This document shows, one piece after another, positions 9,484-18,856 of a stretch of DNA of 64,000 bases. The notes beneath the pieces were generated by a model, which saw nothing but the letters and a program-made list of their open reading frames with translations, was not told the DNA's origin and searched no databases. Each line of letters opens with the position of its first letter. Within the stretch, counting starts at the first letter, position 1. Source of the stretch: Bacteroides faecis MAJ27 (lineage in GTDB: Bacteria > Bacteroidota > Bacteroidia > Bacteroidales > Bacteroidaceae); the NCBI RefSeq assembly GCF_900106755.1, contig NZ_FNNN01000015.1:1-64000 (forward strand), in the 5' to 3' direction. The translations under genes were made by a program, and so were the position numbers.

Positions 9484-10950
9484 TTATTTTCTTTTGATGA
9501 TTTCACGTGCTCCAGGACCTTCGTGACTGGGGTAGCCGGGAGTGTGGTTTCTGCACCGAGGGTCGGCATCTACTTTCAGGCTGCGGTAATCATCTTTGGA
9601 ACGTGTGATATAATCGTTCAGCAGAGCACGGTGCTCGGCGAGTATTTTAGAGTATTTAGGGTCCTTGGCAAGATTTTTTCTTTCACCCGGGTCTTTTTTC
9701 ATGTCATATAGTTCTTCTCCGTTTCCTTCCAGATAATGTGTGTATTTGTATCTGGGACCACGCACCATACGTCCGGGAGTAGTGACGTATTCATATTCGC
9801 TGTGCCATTCGGAAACAACGTAAGGATGGCTTTCCTGTTGTTTCTCTCCTCTTAGAGTCGGTGCAAGGCTGATGCCGGCTTTTTCTGCCGGAACTGCAAT
9901 GCCTGCCAAATCGCAAAGGGTAGGCAAGAGATCTAATGTAGGTTGTGTCAGAAGATGATCTACAGGCTTTTTCTGCTGTTTGATGCCGGGACCTGCGAAG
10001 ATAAACGGAACGTTGGTCATTTCATCATAGAAGCTGATATGTTTGGTCACCATGCGATGAGATGCCATACCGTCGCCGTGGTCTGCCAGGATTACGACAA
10101 TGGTGTTTTTTCCGGCAGGGGTGGAGTAAAGGGCTTTCAGTACGCTCTCTACTTGCTTGGATACCATCTTGGTATAATGCTGGAAAGCAGCGATATAATG
10201 GCGATAGTTTTCTTCGCTCCAGTGGGCAGCCTGTGTCATGCGGCGGTGGCTGCAACAGATATACTGCACGGGAGTAGGAATATTACTCCAGTCTTCTACA
10301 TCAAAGTTGTCCGGCAATTCGGGTAGGGGACCGCTGATGGGGCGATCTGTGTGTACACCTGCGTTTTCACCGATGAATCCGCAAATGTTATGTGGGTTTT
10401 GGAAATCCGCAATGCAAATAAAGGGTTCTTTAGGCGGATTGTTGAGGTAGGCAACTGCATCTTCACAGGTACCTACATCTAGAAAACTGTCATTGTTGAC
10501 CGGAAATTCGGGATCGGTAAATGGCTTGGCTACCGGTTCTTTATGTTTGAAACCTCTCAGTGAGCCCATGTCATGAGTCTTTCCGAAGTGTACAGCTTCA
10601 TAGCCGCTTTCGGAAAAAAGGCTTCCCAGTGTCGGCACGCTTTCCGGCAGGCGTGTGTTGATGGGTTCGCTGGAATTTGAACGTACATTAGTTTGATGGG
10701 GCATCATGCCGCTCCATAGTGCTGCACGTGAAGGCTGACTGAGGGGGCAGCCTACATAAGCGTTAGAGAAGATCACTCCTCTTGATGCAACTTCGTCAAT
10801 GGGAAGTGTACAGCCTTGTGTATGCCCGTAAGCACCTACTACACGTTGTGTCAGATGGTCGCACTGGATAATCAGAAAGTTAGGCTTTTCTTGTGCCTGA
10901 GCCGCTGCGCCACAAAGGGCCAATCCCATGAATGGATAAATTGTTTTCAT
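9484..10950 (-). CDS. Exported serine-type sulfatase (S1 family)
   Basis: A 488-residue arylsulfatase-fold enzyme with a signal peptide (about 1-20), acting in periplasm or on the surface. The signature C/S-x-P-S-R appears as S71-Q-P-S-R75, so formylglycine must be made from Ser by an anaerobic sulfatase maturase (anSME), which is not in this window. The metal site begins IIQCDHLTQR: a single Asp stands where many sulfatases have DD, recalling the choline-sulfatase type. The later HGDGMASH and KHISFYDE motifs fit the active site. No susC/D or glycosidase gene is near, so the sulfated substrate cannot be inferred. Confidence 0.92.
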   Translation of the reverse strand: MKTIYPFMGLALCGAAAQAQEKPNFLIIQCDHLTQRVVGAYGHTQGCTLPIDEVASRGVIFSNAYVGCPLSQPSRAALWSGMMPHQTNVRSNSSEPINTRLPESVPTLGSLFSESGYEAVHFGKTHDMGSLRGFKHKEPVAKPFTDPEFPVNNDSFLDVGTCEDAVAYLNNPPKEPFICIADFQNPHNICGFIGENAGVHTDRPISGPLPELPDNFDVEDWSNIPTPVQYICCSHRRMTQAAHWSEENYRHYIAAFQHYTKMVSKQVESVLKALYSTPAGKNTIVVILADHGDGMASHRMVTKHISFYDEMTNVPFIFAGPGIKQQKKPVDHLLTQPTLDLLPTLCDLAGIAVPAEKAGISLAPTLRGEKQQESHPYVVSEWHSEYEYVTTPGRMVRGPRYKYTHYLEGNGEELYDMKKDPGERKNLAKDPKYSKILAEHRALLNDYITRSKDDYRSLKVDADPRCRNHTPGYPSHEGPGAREIIKRK

Positions 10951-11133
10951 TCTTGGTTAGAATTAAGTGATTGATTTTGTAGCAAAAGTAGGAAAAAACA
11001 AAAAGCAAAAAAGAGCAGGGAAGTGCTTTTGGACGTAAATGAAACTAATTTGTACAAAAATGAAAGATGCGATGAACGATTTGTGGAGAACGGCGGATGT
11101 TTGCGATGAATCGTGAACAGTGGGCTATAGAAA

Positions 11134-11183
11134 GAACGGTGGATAAACTGCGATTATTCATCGTTCCAGTTTATCCACCGTTC
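11134..11183 (-). terminator. 17-bp perfect inverted repeat after rho
   Basis: Bases 11134-11150 and 11167-11183 are perfect complements around a 16-base loop, 27 bases past the rho stop. It is longer than the other terminators here and has only a weak T-tract, so it may also be an mRNA 3'-end stabiliser. Confidence 0.65.
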
Positions 11184-11209
11184 ATTATTTGTTGCTCACT
11201 TATTCTTGA

Positions 11210-13387
11210 TTAGCTATTCATGCTCATCAGGAATTCGTCGTTGTCTCTTGTTTTTTCCAGACGGTCTTTTACAAAATCCATTGCTTCGATAGGGTTCATA
11301 TCTGCAAGGTATTTGCGTAATATCCACATGCGGTCGAGTGTTGTCTTGTCAAGCAGCAGATCGTCGCGACGAGTGCTGGATGCAGTGATGTTGACAGCAG
11401 GGAAGATACGCTTGTTGGACAGGTTGCGGTCGAGCTGTAACTCCATGTTACCTGTACCCTTGAATTCTTCGAAGATAACTTCGTCCATTTTGGAACCGGT
11501 GTCGATCAGTGCAGTAGCAATGATAGTCAGTGAACCGCCGTTTTCGATGTTACGGGCAGCACCAAAGAAACGTTTGGGCTTGTGAAGCGCATTGGCATCC
11601 ACACCACCGGAGAGTACTTTGCCGGATGCGGGAGATACTGTATTGTACGCACGTGCCAAACGGGTGATAGAATCGAGGAAGATTACTACGTCGTGGCCGC
11701 ATTCTACCAGCCTTTTTGCTTTTTCCAGTACGATGCCTGCGATTTTGACGTGGCGTTCTGCCGGTTCGTCAAAAGTAGAAGCGATAACTTCTGCATTGAC
11801 GCTGCGTGCCATATCGGTTACTTCCTCCGGACGTTCATCGATCAGTAGCATAATCATATATACTTCCGGATGATTGGCTGCGATAGCGTTGGCGATATCT
11901 TTCATTAAGATCGTTTTACCTGTTTTGGGCTGTGCAACGATCAGTGCACGCTGTCCTTTACCGATCGGGGCGAAAAGGTCTACAACACGGGCAGACATGG
12001 AATCTGAATACCCGCCTTTACAGAGTCTGAATTTCTCGTCAGGGAAGAGCGGAGTCAAATGTTCGAAAGGAACACGGTCGCGAACGAATGCCGCATCACG
12101 TCCGTTGATCTTTGATACCTTCACTAACGGGAAATATTTTTCTCCTTCTTTGGGTGGACGGATGATGCCTTCTACCACGTCACCGGTCTTAAGACCAAAT
12201 AACTTAATTTGTGACTGTGATACATAAATATCGTCCGGAGAAGAAAGATAATTGTAATCAGAAGAACGGAGGAATCCGTATCCGTCCTGCATGATTTCCA
12301 AAACGCCTACTCCGCTGAGGATATCATCAAATTCGTAGGGTTTTTCACGCTCAATCACTTTGCGTTCCGGCTGTTGTTGTACAGGAGGAACGCTCTCGGC
12401 AACATTATTCTGCTGTGGTGCAGGACGTTGCTGCATCGGAGGACGCTGATTGTTATTGTTATTACGCTGGAAATTATTATTGTTGTTGGCGTTAGCATTG
12501 GCATTGTTGTTGCCGGCATTGTTATTATTATTGTTGTTGTCGCGTGGACGGACAATACGCTGGCGTTGTTGCGGTTGAGAATGCTGTTGCTGTGGTTGTG
12601 GAGCCTGTTCGGGGGCTGCCTGTGCCGTTTCTGCTTTTGTAGCTTCAAATTTGCCGAAGAGTTCGGTAGGAAGCTCTATTTTTTCAGAAGGCAGGTCTTC
12701 GATTGGGATAAAGTCATCATCGTCGTCGCTGGACAGGATATTGCTTTCTTCATCGATCACCGGTGCCGATTTCTTTTGTGGTTTGGCGATTACTGGTTTT
12801 TCTGCAATAGCCGGCTTGTTTTCCTTTACTTTCTTTTCTGTCTCTTGTACCGGAGCAGCTTTTTCAGCAGGTGCAACTACCGTTTTTTCTGCAACCGCTT
12901 TTTCTTCTGTTGCTTTCACTATCGGTTTTGCATTTTCCACTTCCTTGCTTTCTGCTTTTTCAGTGGTGTTGGCGTCTTTGCGTGGACGGCCTACTTTGCG
13001 TTTTGGAGCAGCATTTTCCGCTTTCGGTTCAGCAGCAGGAGCCTCTTTGGCTTTATTGGCAGCTTCTTCTTTAGGCTGTTGCTGAACTTTGGCTACAGGA
13101 GCATTTTCTTTATTTTTAGCTACTTCAGCGTTTTTCGGCGCGGGTGCTGCTTTTTCCTCTTTTTTCGGTACGGCTGTGCGCGAACGCTTGCTTTTCTCTC
13201 CTTTGCGTTCTTCTTTTAATTTCTCTGCGGCAACTTTCTTAGTGGCTCCGGCTATGGCTTGCTCATCGAGTATCTTGTAAACAAGTTCTTCTTTTTTAAA
13301 TGAGTCTGCTTTTTTGATGCCTAGCTCTTTGGCAATAATTTGAAGTTCCGACAGATTTTTGTCGTTCAATTGGATAATGTTATACAT
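11210..13387 (-). CDS. rho: Transcription termination factor Rho with a long disordered insertion
   Basis: Rho is a hexameric RNA helicase that ends transcription. An N-terminal Rho_N SAP-like helical domain (about 1-48, from MYNIIQLNDKNLSELQ) is followed by roughly 290 low-complexity residues: first Lys/Ala/Glu/Pro-rich, then an acidic stretch (SSDDDDDF), then Gln/Asn-rich with runs of Asn. The RNA-binding cold-shock domain (GVLEIMQDGYGFLRS) and RecA-type ATPase (AQPKTGKT Walker A, LLIDERPEEV) complete it. E. coli Rho lacks this insertion. A disordered Rho region has been reported in Bacteroides thetaiotaomicron to drive phase separation. The frame extends 17 codons upstream, but the ATG at 13387 starts the conserved domain. 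Confidence 0.97.
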   Translation of the reverse strand: MYNIIQLNDKNLSELQIIAKELGIKKADSFKKEELVYKILDEQAIAGATKKVAAEKLKEERKGEKSKRSRTAVPKKEEKAAPAPKNAEVAKNKENAPVAKVQQQPKEEAANKAKEAPAAEPKAENAAPKRKVGRPRKDANTTEKAESKEVENAKPIVKATEEKAVAEKTVVAPAEKAAPVQETEKKVKENKPAIAEKPVIAKPQKKSAPVIDEESNILSSDDDDDFIPIEDLPSEKIELPTELFGKFEATKAETAQAAPEQAPQPQQQHSQPQQRQRIVRPRDNNNNNNNAGNNNANANANNNNNFQRNNNNNQRPPMQQRPAPQQNNVAESVPPVQQQPERKVIEREKPYEFDDILSGVGVLEIMQDGYGFLRSSDYNYLSSPDDIYVSQSQIKLFGLKTGDVVEGIIRPPKEGEKYFPLVKVSKINGRDAAFVRDRVPFEHLTPLFPDEKFRLCKGGYSDSMSARVVDLFAPIGKGQRALIVAQPKTGKTILMKDIANAIAANHPEVYMIMLLIDERPEEVTDMARSVNAEVIASTFDEPAERHVKIAGIVLEKAKRLVECGHDVVIFLDSITRLARAYNTVSPASGKVLSGGVDANALHKPKRFFGAARNIENGGSLTIIATALIDTGSKMDEVIFEEFKGTGNMELQLDRNLSNKRIFPAVNITASSTRRDDLLLDKTTLDRMWILRKYLADMNPIEAMDFVKDRLEKTRDNDEFLMSMNS

Positions 13388-13596
13388 ATAGTATGGTAAG
13401 TTATTAAAATTTCTGTCTTGATGAAATATGGACAGCATTACTACAGCGTAATAACCGCAGATATGCGAGCATATGTTTTGTTTTTAATTATGAATTAGGG
13501 ATGTATATGTTGAATCGTAGAATGTTTCAACGGGGCAAAGATAATAAATATTTTTGGTTTCATGAACAATCAGACACTTTTTTCAGCGTAAAAACG

Positions 13597-13604
13597 TATC
13601 TTTG
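13597..13604 (+). promoter_or_regulatory. -7 box (TATCTTTG) of the ferredoxin gene
   Basis: TATCTTTG fits TAnnTTTG and lies 20 bases before the ATG at 13624. It excludes the upstream in-frame ATGs at 13501 and after, which would be untranscribed. Confidence 0.6.
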
Positions 13605-13623
13605 CTGTATAAAAGAAAATAGT

Positions 13624-14460
13624 ATGACAGTAAATGAAGCTCGTTTAATTTATTTTTCGCCTACACACACATCAAAACAAGTAGCCGAAGCAATTGTTCA
13701 CGGAACTGGTATAAAAAATGTCGTTCCGATGAATCTCACATTGCAGACTGTCGAGGAAACCGTTATTCCCACTTCTGCATTGGCTGTTATCGTAGTTCCT
13801 GTATATGGAGGTCATGTGGCTCCTTTAGCTATGGAACGTCTGGAAAATATTCGTGGACTGGATACTCCTACTGTGTTGGTCGTGGTTTATGGAAATCGTG
13901 CTTACGAAAAGGCATTGATGGAACTGGATGCTTTTGCTATTCCCCACGGGATGAAAGTGATTGCCGGAGCAACCTTTATAGGTGAACATTCATATAGCAC
14001 CGATAAATGCCCGATTGCAGACGGGCGTCCGAATGAATCGGATTTGAATTATGCGGAAGATTTCGGAAGAAAAATAATGGAGAAAATACAAGCGGCTGCT
14101 GGAGAAGAGACTCTCTATCAGATCGATGTACGTGCTATAAAACGCCCCAGTCAGCCATTTTTCCCTTTATTCCGCTTTTTGAGAAAAGTGATCAAGTTGC
14201 GCAAAAGCGGTACTCCGCTCCCTCGTACCCCTTGGATAGAGGATGAGAGCTTGTGTACTCATTGCGGTATCTGTGCGGCTCGTTGTCCGGCTGGAGCAAT
14301 CACCAGAGGGGATGAAGTAAACACAGATGCGGAAAAATGTATTAAATGTTGTGCCTGTGTGAAAGCTTGTGCGAAGAAGGCAAGGGTGTATGATACTCCT
14401 TTCGCGTCTCTGCTTTCCGAGTGTTTCAAGAAACAGAAACTACCTCAGACTATCTTATAG
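13624..14460 (+). CDS. EFR1-type flavodoxin/4Fe-4S ferredoxin fusion protein
   Basis: About 278 residues. The N-terminal half is flavodoxin-like (LIYFSPTHTSKQVAEAI binds FMN phosphate in such folds; VPVYGGHVAP follows). The C-terminal part has two 4Fe-4S motifs: CTHCGICAARCP and CIKCCACVKACAKK, the second lacking the usual final Cys-Pro. Such proteins pass electrons between low-potential carriers in the cytoplasm of anaerobes; the partner is unknown. The gene converges with tilS and overlaps its 3' end by 16 bases. Confidence 0.88.
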   Translation: MTVNEARLIYFSPTHTSKQVAEAIVHGTGIKNVVPMNLTLQTVEETVIPTSALAVIVVPVYGGHVAPLAMERLENIRGLDTPTVLVVVYGNRAYEKALMELDAFAIPHGMKVIAGATFIGEHSYSTDKCPIADGRPNESDLNYAEDFGRKIMEKIQAAAGEETLYQIDVRAIKRPSQPFFPLFRFLRKVIKLRKSGTPLPRTPWIEDESLCTHCGICAARCPAGAITRGDEVNTDAEKCIKCCACVKACAKKARVYDTPFASLLSECFKKQKLPQTIL

Positions 14461-15725
14461 ATTATCACCCGTTTGGTCGTTTCGTCTATACGAAAGCGGT
14501 TATCTGTCCGTTCACCTATCAGCCATGCTATGCGTTCGCCGCAGCAGAGTACCCATTGGCGTTCCTTTTGGCTGATAGAGAATTTGCGGTCGGTCAGATA
14601 ATCGCTTACTTTTTTCCTGCCTTTCATGCCGAAGGGAATAAATGTATCGCCTGTCCGCCATTTACGACAGTGTATTTCCTCTGTTAATTTATCGGCATCG
14701 AAACAAGCGGTCTTTTTATCCTGTGGAATCTGGAAATCGGGAGAGTATTCTCTTTCTTCCTTTATTAATTGATAAGGAAGAGTGGTTCCATCTTCCGGGC
14801 GGATACTTTCCAATAAGAGCAAATTACGGTCTTTGATAACTCTCCATTCTTTGCTGATGAATTGTTTTCCCGGTTGCCCGTGGAGGGAGTTTGCTATATC
14901 TTTGATTTGTGCCGAATTAAATCCTAGTGGATGCAGCGTCTCAAATAAAAGGGTTTCGGGAGTGGGGGCGTCCAATAAAGCGTCGATTCGGATACCTTCC
15001 GGAGTGATAATCTTCTTTTTGGTTTCGTCTATTACCTTATTATATATAGTAGCAACATCATTCAGATAATTGCTTGTCTCTATCAGGCTGTTTTTGACTG
15101 ATGGATTTATTTCCTGCATCAGTGGGAGCAGATGGAGACGGATTTTATTACGGGTGTATTCATCTTCCAGATTGGTGCTGTCTGTTACGAAGTCTTGTCC
15201 GATCTGTTGTAGGTAGCGGATGATTTCTTCCCGATTGATGCAAAGCAGTGGGCGTACGATTGCTCCGTTTCGGGGACGGATTCCTAATAAGCCGGTGATG
15301 CCTGTTCCACGAATGAGGTTGAGCAGCATCGTTTCTACACTGTCGTCCTGATGATGAGCTACGGCGATTACATTGGCTTTACATTCTTTTTTTATTTTTT
15401 CGAACCAGTTATAGCGAAGTTCTCTGGCTGCCATTTCTATCGAAATCCGTTTTTCTGTTGCATACTGAGTGGTGTTGAAGTCGATAGTATGCAGATGAAT
15501 CCCGTATTTTCGGCAAAGTTGCCGTACAAACAGCTCATCCCGATTTGACTCTTCCCCACGTAAATGAAAGTTGCAGTGGGCAGCTTCACATGGATAACCT
15601 GCTGTATGGAGAACACACAACAAAGCAACAGAGTCTGCTCCACCACTCAGGGCAACCAGAATCTTATCATTTAATGAGAATAAATGCTCCTTCTCTATAT
15701 ATTGTATAACCCGTTGTTGTATCAT
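14445..15725 (-). CDS. tilS: tRNA(Ile)-lysidine synthetase TilS
   Basis: TilS attaches lysine to C34 of the CAU-anticodon tRNA-Ile so that it reads AUA. The PP-loop ATP site LVALSGGADSVALL (about 24-37) and the HHQDDSVETMLLNLIRGTG segment mark the N-terminal catalytic domain. The C-terminal region (RKWRTGDTFIPFGMKGRKKVSD and after) is the TilS C-domain. 426 residues is normal. No gene overlaps its 5' end; it is probably monocistronic. Confidence 0.96.
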   Translation of the reverse strand: MIQQRVIQYIEKEHLFSLNDKILVALSGGADSVALLCVLHTAGYPCEAAHCNFHLRGEESNRDELFVRQLCRKYGIHLHTIDFNTTQYATEKRISIEMAARELRYNWFEKIKKECKANVIAVAHHQDDSVETMLLNLIRGTGITGLLGIRPRNGAIVRPLLCINREEIIRYLQQIGQDFVTDSTNLEDEYTRNKIRLHLLPLMQEINPSVKNSLIETSNYLNDVATIYNKVIDETKKKIITPEGIRIDALLDAPTPETLLFETLHPLGFNSAQIKDIANSLHGQPGKQFISKEWRVIKDRNLLLLESIRPEDGTTLPYQLIKEEREYSPDFQIPQDKKTACFDADKLTEEIHCRKWRTGDTFIPFGMKGRKKVSDYLTDRKFSISQKERQWVLCCGERIAWLIGERTDNRFRIDETTKRVIIYKIV

Positions 15726-15857
15726 ATCTGCAAAGATAATAGTTTATTGAGCTATCTCAAGTGAATGCTAATTGTTTTTATCGGACTAACTAGGAGAAAA
15801 ATTCCTATAAATCAATTTCTTTTTTCGCAATATCTAATTCGTCCTACTCTAGTTTCT

Positions 15858-15975
15858 CTTTCGTGCCACTATGTCGGACGCAAAGGGAACTATAGCGATT
15901 CTTGTGTTCCACTATAGTGAGACGGATAAGTTTTTGCATATAAAGTCAGTCAGGATAGGCTAAAAAAACTTAGCC
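15858..15975. repeat. CACTAT-type short inverted repeats in the feo upstream region
   Basis: The 380 bases between tilS and feoAB hold no gene. They contain a perfect 10-base palindrome CACTATAGTG (15910-15919), related copies CCACTATG (about 15866) and ACTATAG (about 15889), and a hairpin GGCTAA/TTAGCC (15958-15975). The elements lie upstream of the feo promoter and could be operators or a dispersed intergenic repeat; the same CACTAT core recurs at 27999-28085. Confidence 0.4.
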
Positions 15976-16056
15976 GTCGGAACCTGAACTTTTAATGAGT
16001 TAATTTAGCTACTGTCGGCATATGAAAAGTCTGCTATTTAAAAACATTCTAAATAA

Positions 16057-16088
16057 TTTGCGTGCTCGGAAGTTATGAATTATCTTTG
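16057..16088 (+). promoter_or_regulatory. feoAB promoter (TTTG - 20 bp - TATCTTTG)
   Basis: A -33 box TTTG (16057-16060) and -7 box TATCTTTG (16081-16088) are separated by 20 bases, a full match to the Bacteroides consensus. Transcription would start near 16094, so the upstream in-frame ATG at 16062 is not transcribed and the ATG at 16107 is the start. Confidence 0.75.
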
Positions 16089-16106
16089 CCGAAAATTAAG
16101 ATAGTT

Positions 16107-18593
16107 ATGCGTTTATCCGAATTAGGAACAGGTGAAAAAGGTGTCATCGTTAAGGTATTGGGACACGGCGGCTTTCGTAAACGTATTGTGGAGATGGGTT
16201 TTATAAAAGGTAAAACTGTTGAAGTATTGCTGAATGCTCCACTGAAAGACCCCATTAAATATAAAGTCTTAGGTTATGAAATTTCTCTTCGTCGTCAGGA
16301 AGCGGAAATGATTGAAGTGGTAAGCGAGGAAGAGGCAAAAAAGCAAGCCGAAGAAACTATATATCATGAAGGACTGCCCGAAGACGTTTCTGTAAAAGAA
16401 GAAGATATGAAACGGTTGGCGTTAGGTAAGCGTCGTACCATCAACGTTGCTTTGGTCGGGAATCCGAACTCAGGCAAAACTTCTCTTTTTAATCTAGCTT
16501 CCGGTGCTCACGAGCATGTAGGAAACTATAGCGGTGTGACCGTAGACGCCAAAGAAGGGTATTTCGATTTCGAAGGTTATCACTTCCGCATTGTTGATTT
16601 GCCGGGAACTTATTCATTATCGGCTTATACGCCGGAAGAAATTTATGTCCGCCGTCATATTATTGATGAAACGCCGGATGTTATCATCAATGTCGTTGAT
16701 TCTTCAAATCTGGAACGGAATCTGTATCTGACTACCCAGTTGATTGACATGAATGTTCGTATGGTGGTGGCTTTGAATATTTACGACGAACTGGAATCCA
16801 GTGGTAATACATTGGATTATCATTTGCTGAGTAAATTGTTCGGAGTACCGATGCTGCCTACTGTCAGCAAGAAGAATCGTGGATTGGATACCTTGTTTCA
16901 TGTAGTTATCAACCTTTATGAAGGTGTAGACTTCTTTGATAAACACGGGAATATGAATCCGGAGGTTCTGAAGGATCTGACCGAATGGCACGATTCTTTG
17001 GAAGACCGGAAGAATCATGAGGAAGAACATTTGGAAGATTACGTGCGTGAACATAAAAAAACGGGTCGTGTATTCCGGCACATCCATATTAATCATGGAC
17101 CCGATCTGGAAAAAGCGATTGACGCTGTAAAAGAGGAGGTATCCAAGAATGAATTTATCCGCCATAAATATTCCACTCGTTTTTTGTCTATCAAGTTATT
17201 GGAAAACGATCCTGATATAGAGAGTTTTGTGCGTACACTGCCGAATGCGGGAGAGATTTTCCGTATCCGTGACAAGATGGCTAAGCGTGTTCAGGAAACA
17301 ATGAATGAAGATTGCGAATCTGCTATTACAGATGCCAAATATGGTTTTATCAGTGGTGCGTTGAAAGAGACATTCACTGACAATCATCTGGAGCAGGCAC
17401 AGACTACGAAGGTGCTGGATGCGATCGTTACTCATCGTATCTGGGGATATCCAATCTTTTTCCTTTTTATGTATCTGATGTTCGAAGGGACGTTTGTGCT
17501 TGGAGAATATCCGATGATGGGAATTGAATGGCTGGTAGGACAAATTGGTGATTTGATTCGCAACAATATGTCGGAAGGACCGTTGAAGGATATGTTGGTT
17601 GACGGTATTGTAGGTGGTGTAGGCGGTGTTATCGTCTTTTTGCCCAATATTCTGATTCTGTATTTCTGTATTTCGCTGATGGAAGACTCCGGATATATGG
17701 CACGTGCAGCTTTTATTATGGATAAAATCATGCATAAGATGGGCTTACACGGAAAGTCGTTTATTCCGTTGATTATGGGATTCGGATGTAATGTGCCTGC
17801 AATCATGGCTTCCCGTACTATTGAGAACCGGAAAAGCCGTCTGATTACGATGCTGATTAATCCGTTGATGTCTTGTAGTGCGCGTTTGCCCATTTATTTG
17901 TTGCTGGTAGGGGCTTTCTTTCCGAACAATGCGAGTTTGGTGTTGTTAAGTATTTATGCGATCGGGATTTTTCTGGCTGTATTGTTGGCTCGACTGTTCA
18001 GCAAGTTTTTGGTGAAAGGTGACGATACTCCTTTTGTAATGGAACTTCCGCCTTATCGAATGCCGACGGCAAAATCTATTTTCCGTCATACCTGGGAGAA
18101 AGGAGCACAATATTTGAAAAAAATGGGAGGAATTATTATGATTGCTTCTATTATCATCTGGTTCCTCGGATATTATCCGAATCATGAGGCATACGAGACG
18201 GTAGCTGAACAACAGGAAAATTCTTATATCGGTCAGTTGGGACGGGCTATAGAGCCGGTAATAAAGCCGATGGGATTTGATTGGAAACTGGGTATCGGTT
18301 TGATTTCCGGAGTAGGTGCGAAGGAACTGGTTGTTAGTACACTGGGAGTTTTGTATGTGGATAATCCGGAAGCCGATGAGGCTAGTTTGGCAGAGCGGAT
18401 TCCGATCACACCTTTAGTGGCGTTCTGTTATATGCTGTTTGTGTTGATCTACTTCCCTTGTATTGCGGCATTAGCAGCTATTAAGCAGGAGTCCGGCAGT
18501 TGGAAGTGGGCGTTGTTTGCAGCTTGCTATACAACAGGGCTGGCTTGGCTGGTGGCATTTTCAGTTTATCAGATTGGAGGGTTGTTTGTATGA
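16107..18593 (+). CDS. feoB: Fused FeoA-FeoB ferrous iron transporter
   Basis: This 828-residue inner-membrane protein imports Fe2+. Residues 1-75 (MRLSELGTGEKGVIVKVLG...) form an SH3-like FeoA domain, which in E. coli is a separate protein. After a linker comes the FeoB G-domain: G1 GNPNSGKTS (about 118-126), GVTVD and DLPGTYS. The C-terminal half is polytopic with the Gate motifs NPLMSCSARLPIYLLLVGAF and GVGAKELVVSTLG. FeoA-FeoB fusion is common in Bacteroidetes. The stop overlaps the start of the small Cys-rich gene by ATGA. Iron or oxygen control is likely, but no Fur box was recognised with confidence. Confidence 0.96.
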   Translation: MRLSELGTGEKGVIVKVLGHGGFRKRIVEMGFIKGKTVEVLLNAPLKDPIKYKVLGYEISLRRQEAEMIEVVSEEEAKKQAEETIYHEGLPEDVSVKEEDMKRLALGKRRTINVALVGNPNSGKTSLFNLASGAHEHVGNYSGVTVDAKEGYFDFEGYHFRIVDLPGTYSLSAYTPEEIYVRRHIIDETPDVIINVVDSSNLERNLYLTTQLIDMNVRMVVALNIYDELESSGNTLDYHLLSKLFGVPMLPTVSKKNRGLDTLFHVVINLYEGVDFFDKHGNMNPEVLKDLTEWHDSLEDRKNHEEEHLEDYVREHKKTGRVFRHIHINHGPDLEKAIDAVKEEVSKNEFIRHKYSTRFLSIKLLENDPDIESFVRTLPNAGEIFRIRDKMAKRVQETMNEDCESAITDAKYGFISGALKETFTDNHLEQAQTTKVLDAIVTHRIWGYPIFFLFMYLMFEGTFVLGEYPMMGIEWLVGQIGDLIRNNMSEGPLKDMLVDGIVGGVGGVIVFLPNILILYFCISLMEDSGYMARAAFIMDKIMHKMGLHGKSFIPLIMGFGCNVPAIMASRTIENRKSRLITMLINPLMSCSARLPIYLLLVGAFFPNNASLVLLSIYAIGIFLAVLLARLFSKFLVKGDDTPFVMELPPYRMPTAKSIFRHTWEKGAQYLKKMGGIIMIASIIIWFLGYYPNHEAYETVAEQQENSYIGQLGRAIEPVIKPMGFDWKLGIGLISGVGAKELVVSTLGVLYVDNPEADEASLAERIPITPLVAFCYMLFVLIYFPCIAALAAIKQESGSWKWALFAACYTTGLAWLVAFSVYQIGGLFV

Positions 18594-18805
18594 ATAATTG
18601 GCAGGAATGGGTAGTCGGAGTACTGATTGTACTCTGCATTGCCCGTGTAATATATGGAATTTATCTTTTTTTTCGTCGTACGCGCGAAAGTGAGAATCCT
18701 TGTGATAGTTGCGTAAGTGGCTGTGATTTAAAGGATATGATGGAAAAGAAACGTCAAGAGTGCGGTGTAAAGAAAAAAAGTACAAAGAAAAATTGCTGTG
18801 GATAG
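18590..18805 (+). CDS. FeoB-associated Cys-rich membrane protein
   Basis: 71 residues: one membrane segment (WVVGVLIVLCIARVIYGIYLFF) followed by a basic, Cys-rich tail with CDSCVSGC and a final NCC. This matches the small proteins found after feoB in Bacteroidetes, a FeoC-like position, which may handle metal or stabilise the transporter; the role is not proven. Its ATG overlaps the feoB stop (ATGA), showing translational coupling. An in-frame start at 18500 inside feoB is ignored. Confidence 0.88.
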   Translation: MNNWQEWVVGVLIVLCIARVIYGIYLFFRRTRESENPCDSCVSGCDLKDMMEKKRQECGVKKKSTKKNCCG

Positions 18806-18835
18806 TTGGTAGTTTCAAAATTTGTACTACCTTTG
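18805..18835 (+). promoter_or_regulatory. tRNA-Cys promoter
   Basis: A -7 box TACCTTTG (18828-18835) lies 19 bases after a -33-like GTTG (18805-18808) that overlaps the preceding gene's stop, and 21 bases before the tRNA. Confidence 0.55.
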
Positions 18836-18856
18836 CAACCGCAAACGAGAAAAAAT

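Noticed and set aside
12374..13219. Long plus-strand open frame opposite rho
   Set aside because: It is the antisense of the low-complexity part of rho and is made almost only of Phe/Cys/Leu/Val; no promoter or homology is seen.
15726..16106. Fur-like operator before feoAB
   Set aside because: No 19-bp sequence close to a Fur box was found; the palindromes there have a CACTAT core instead.
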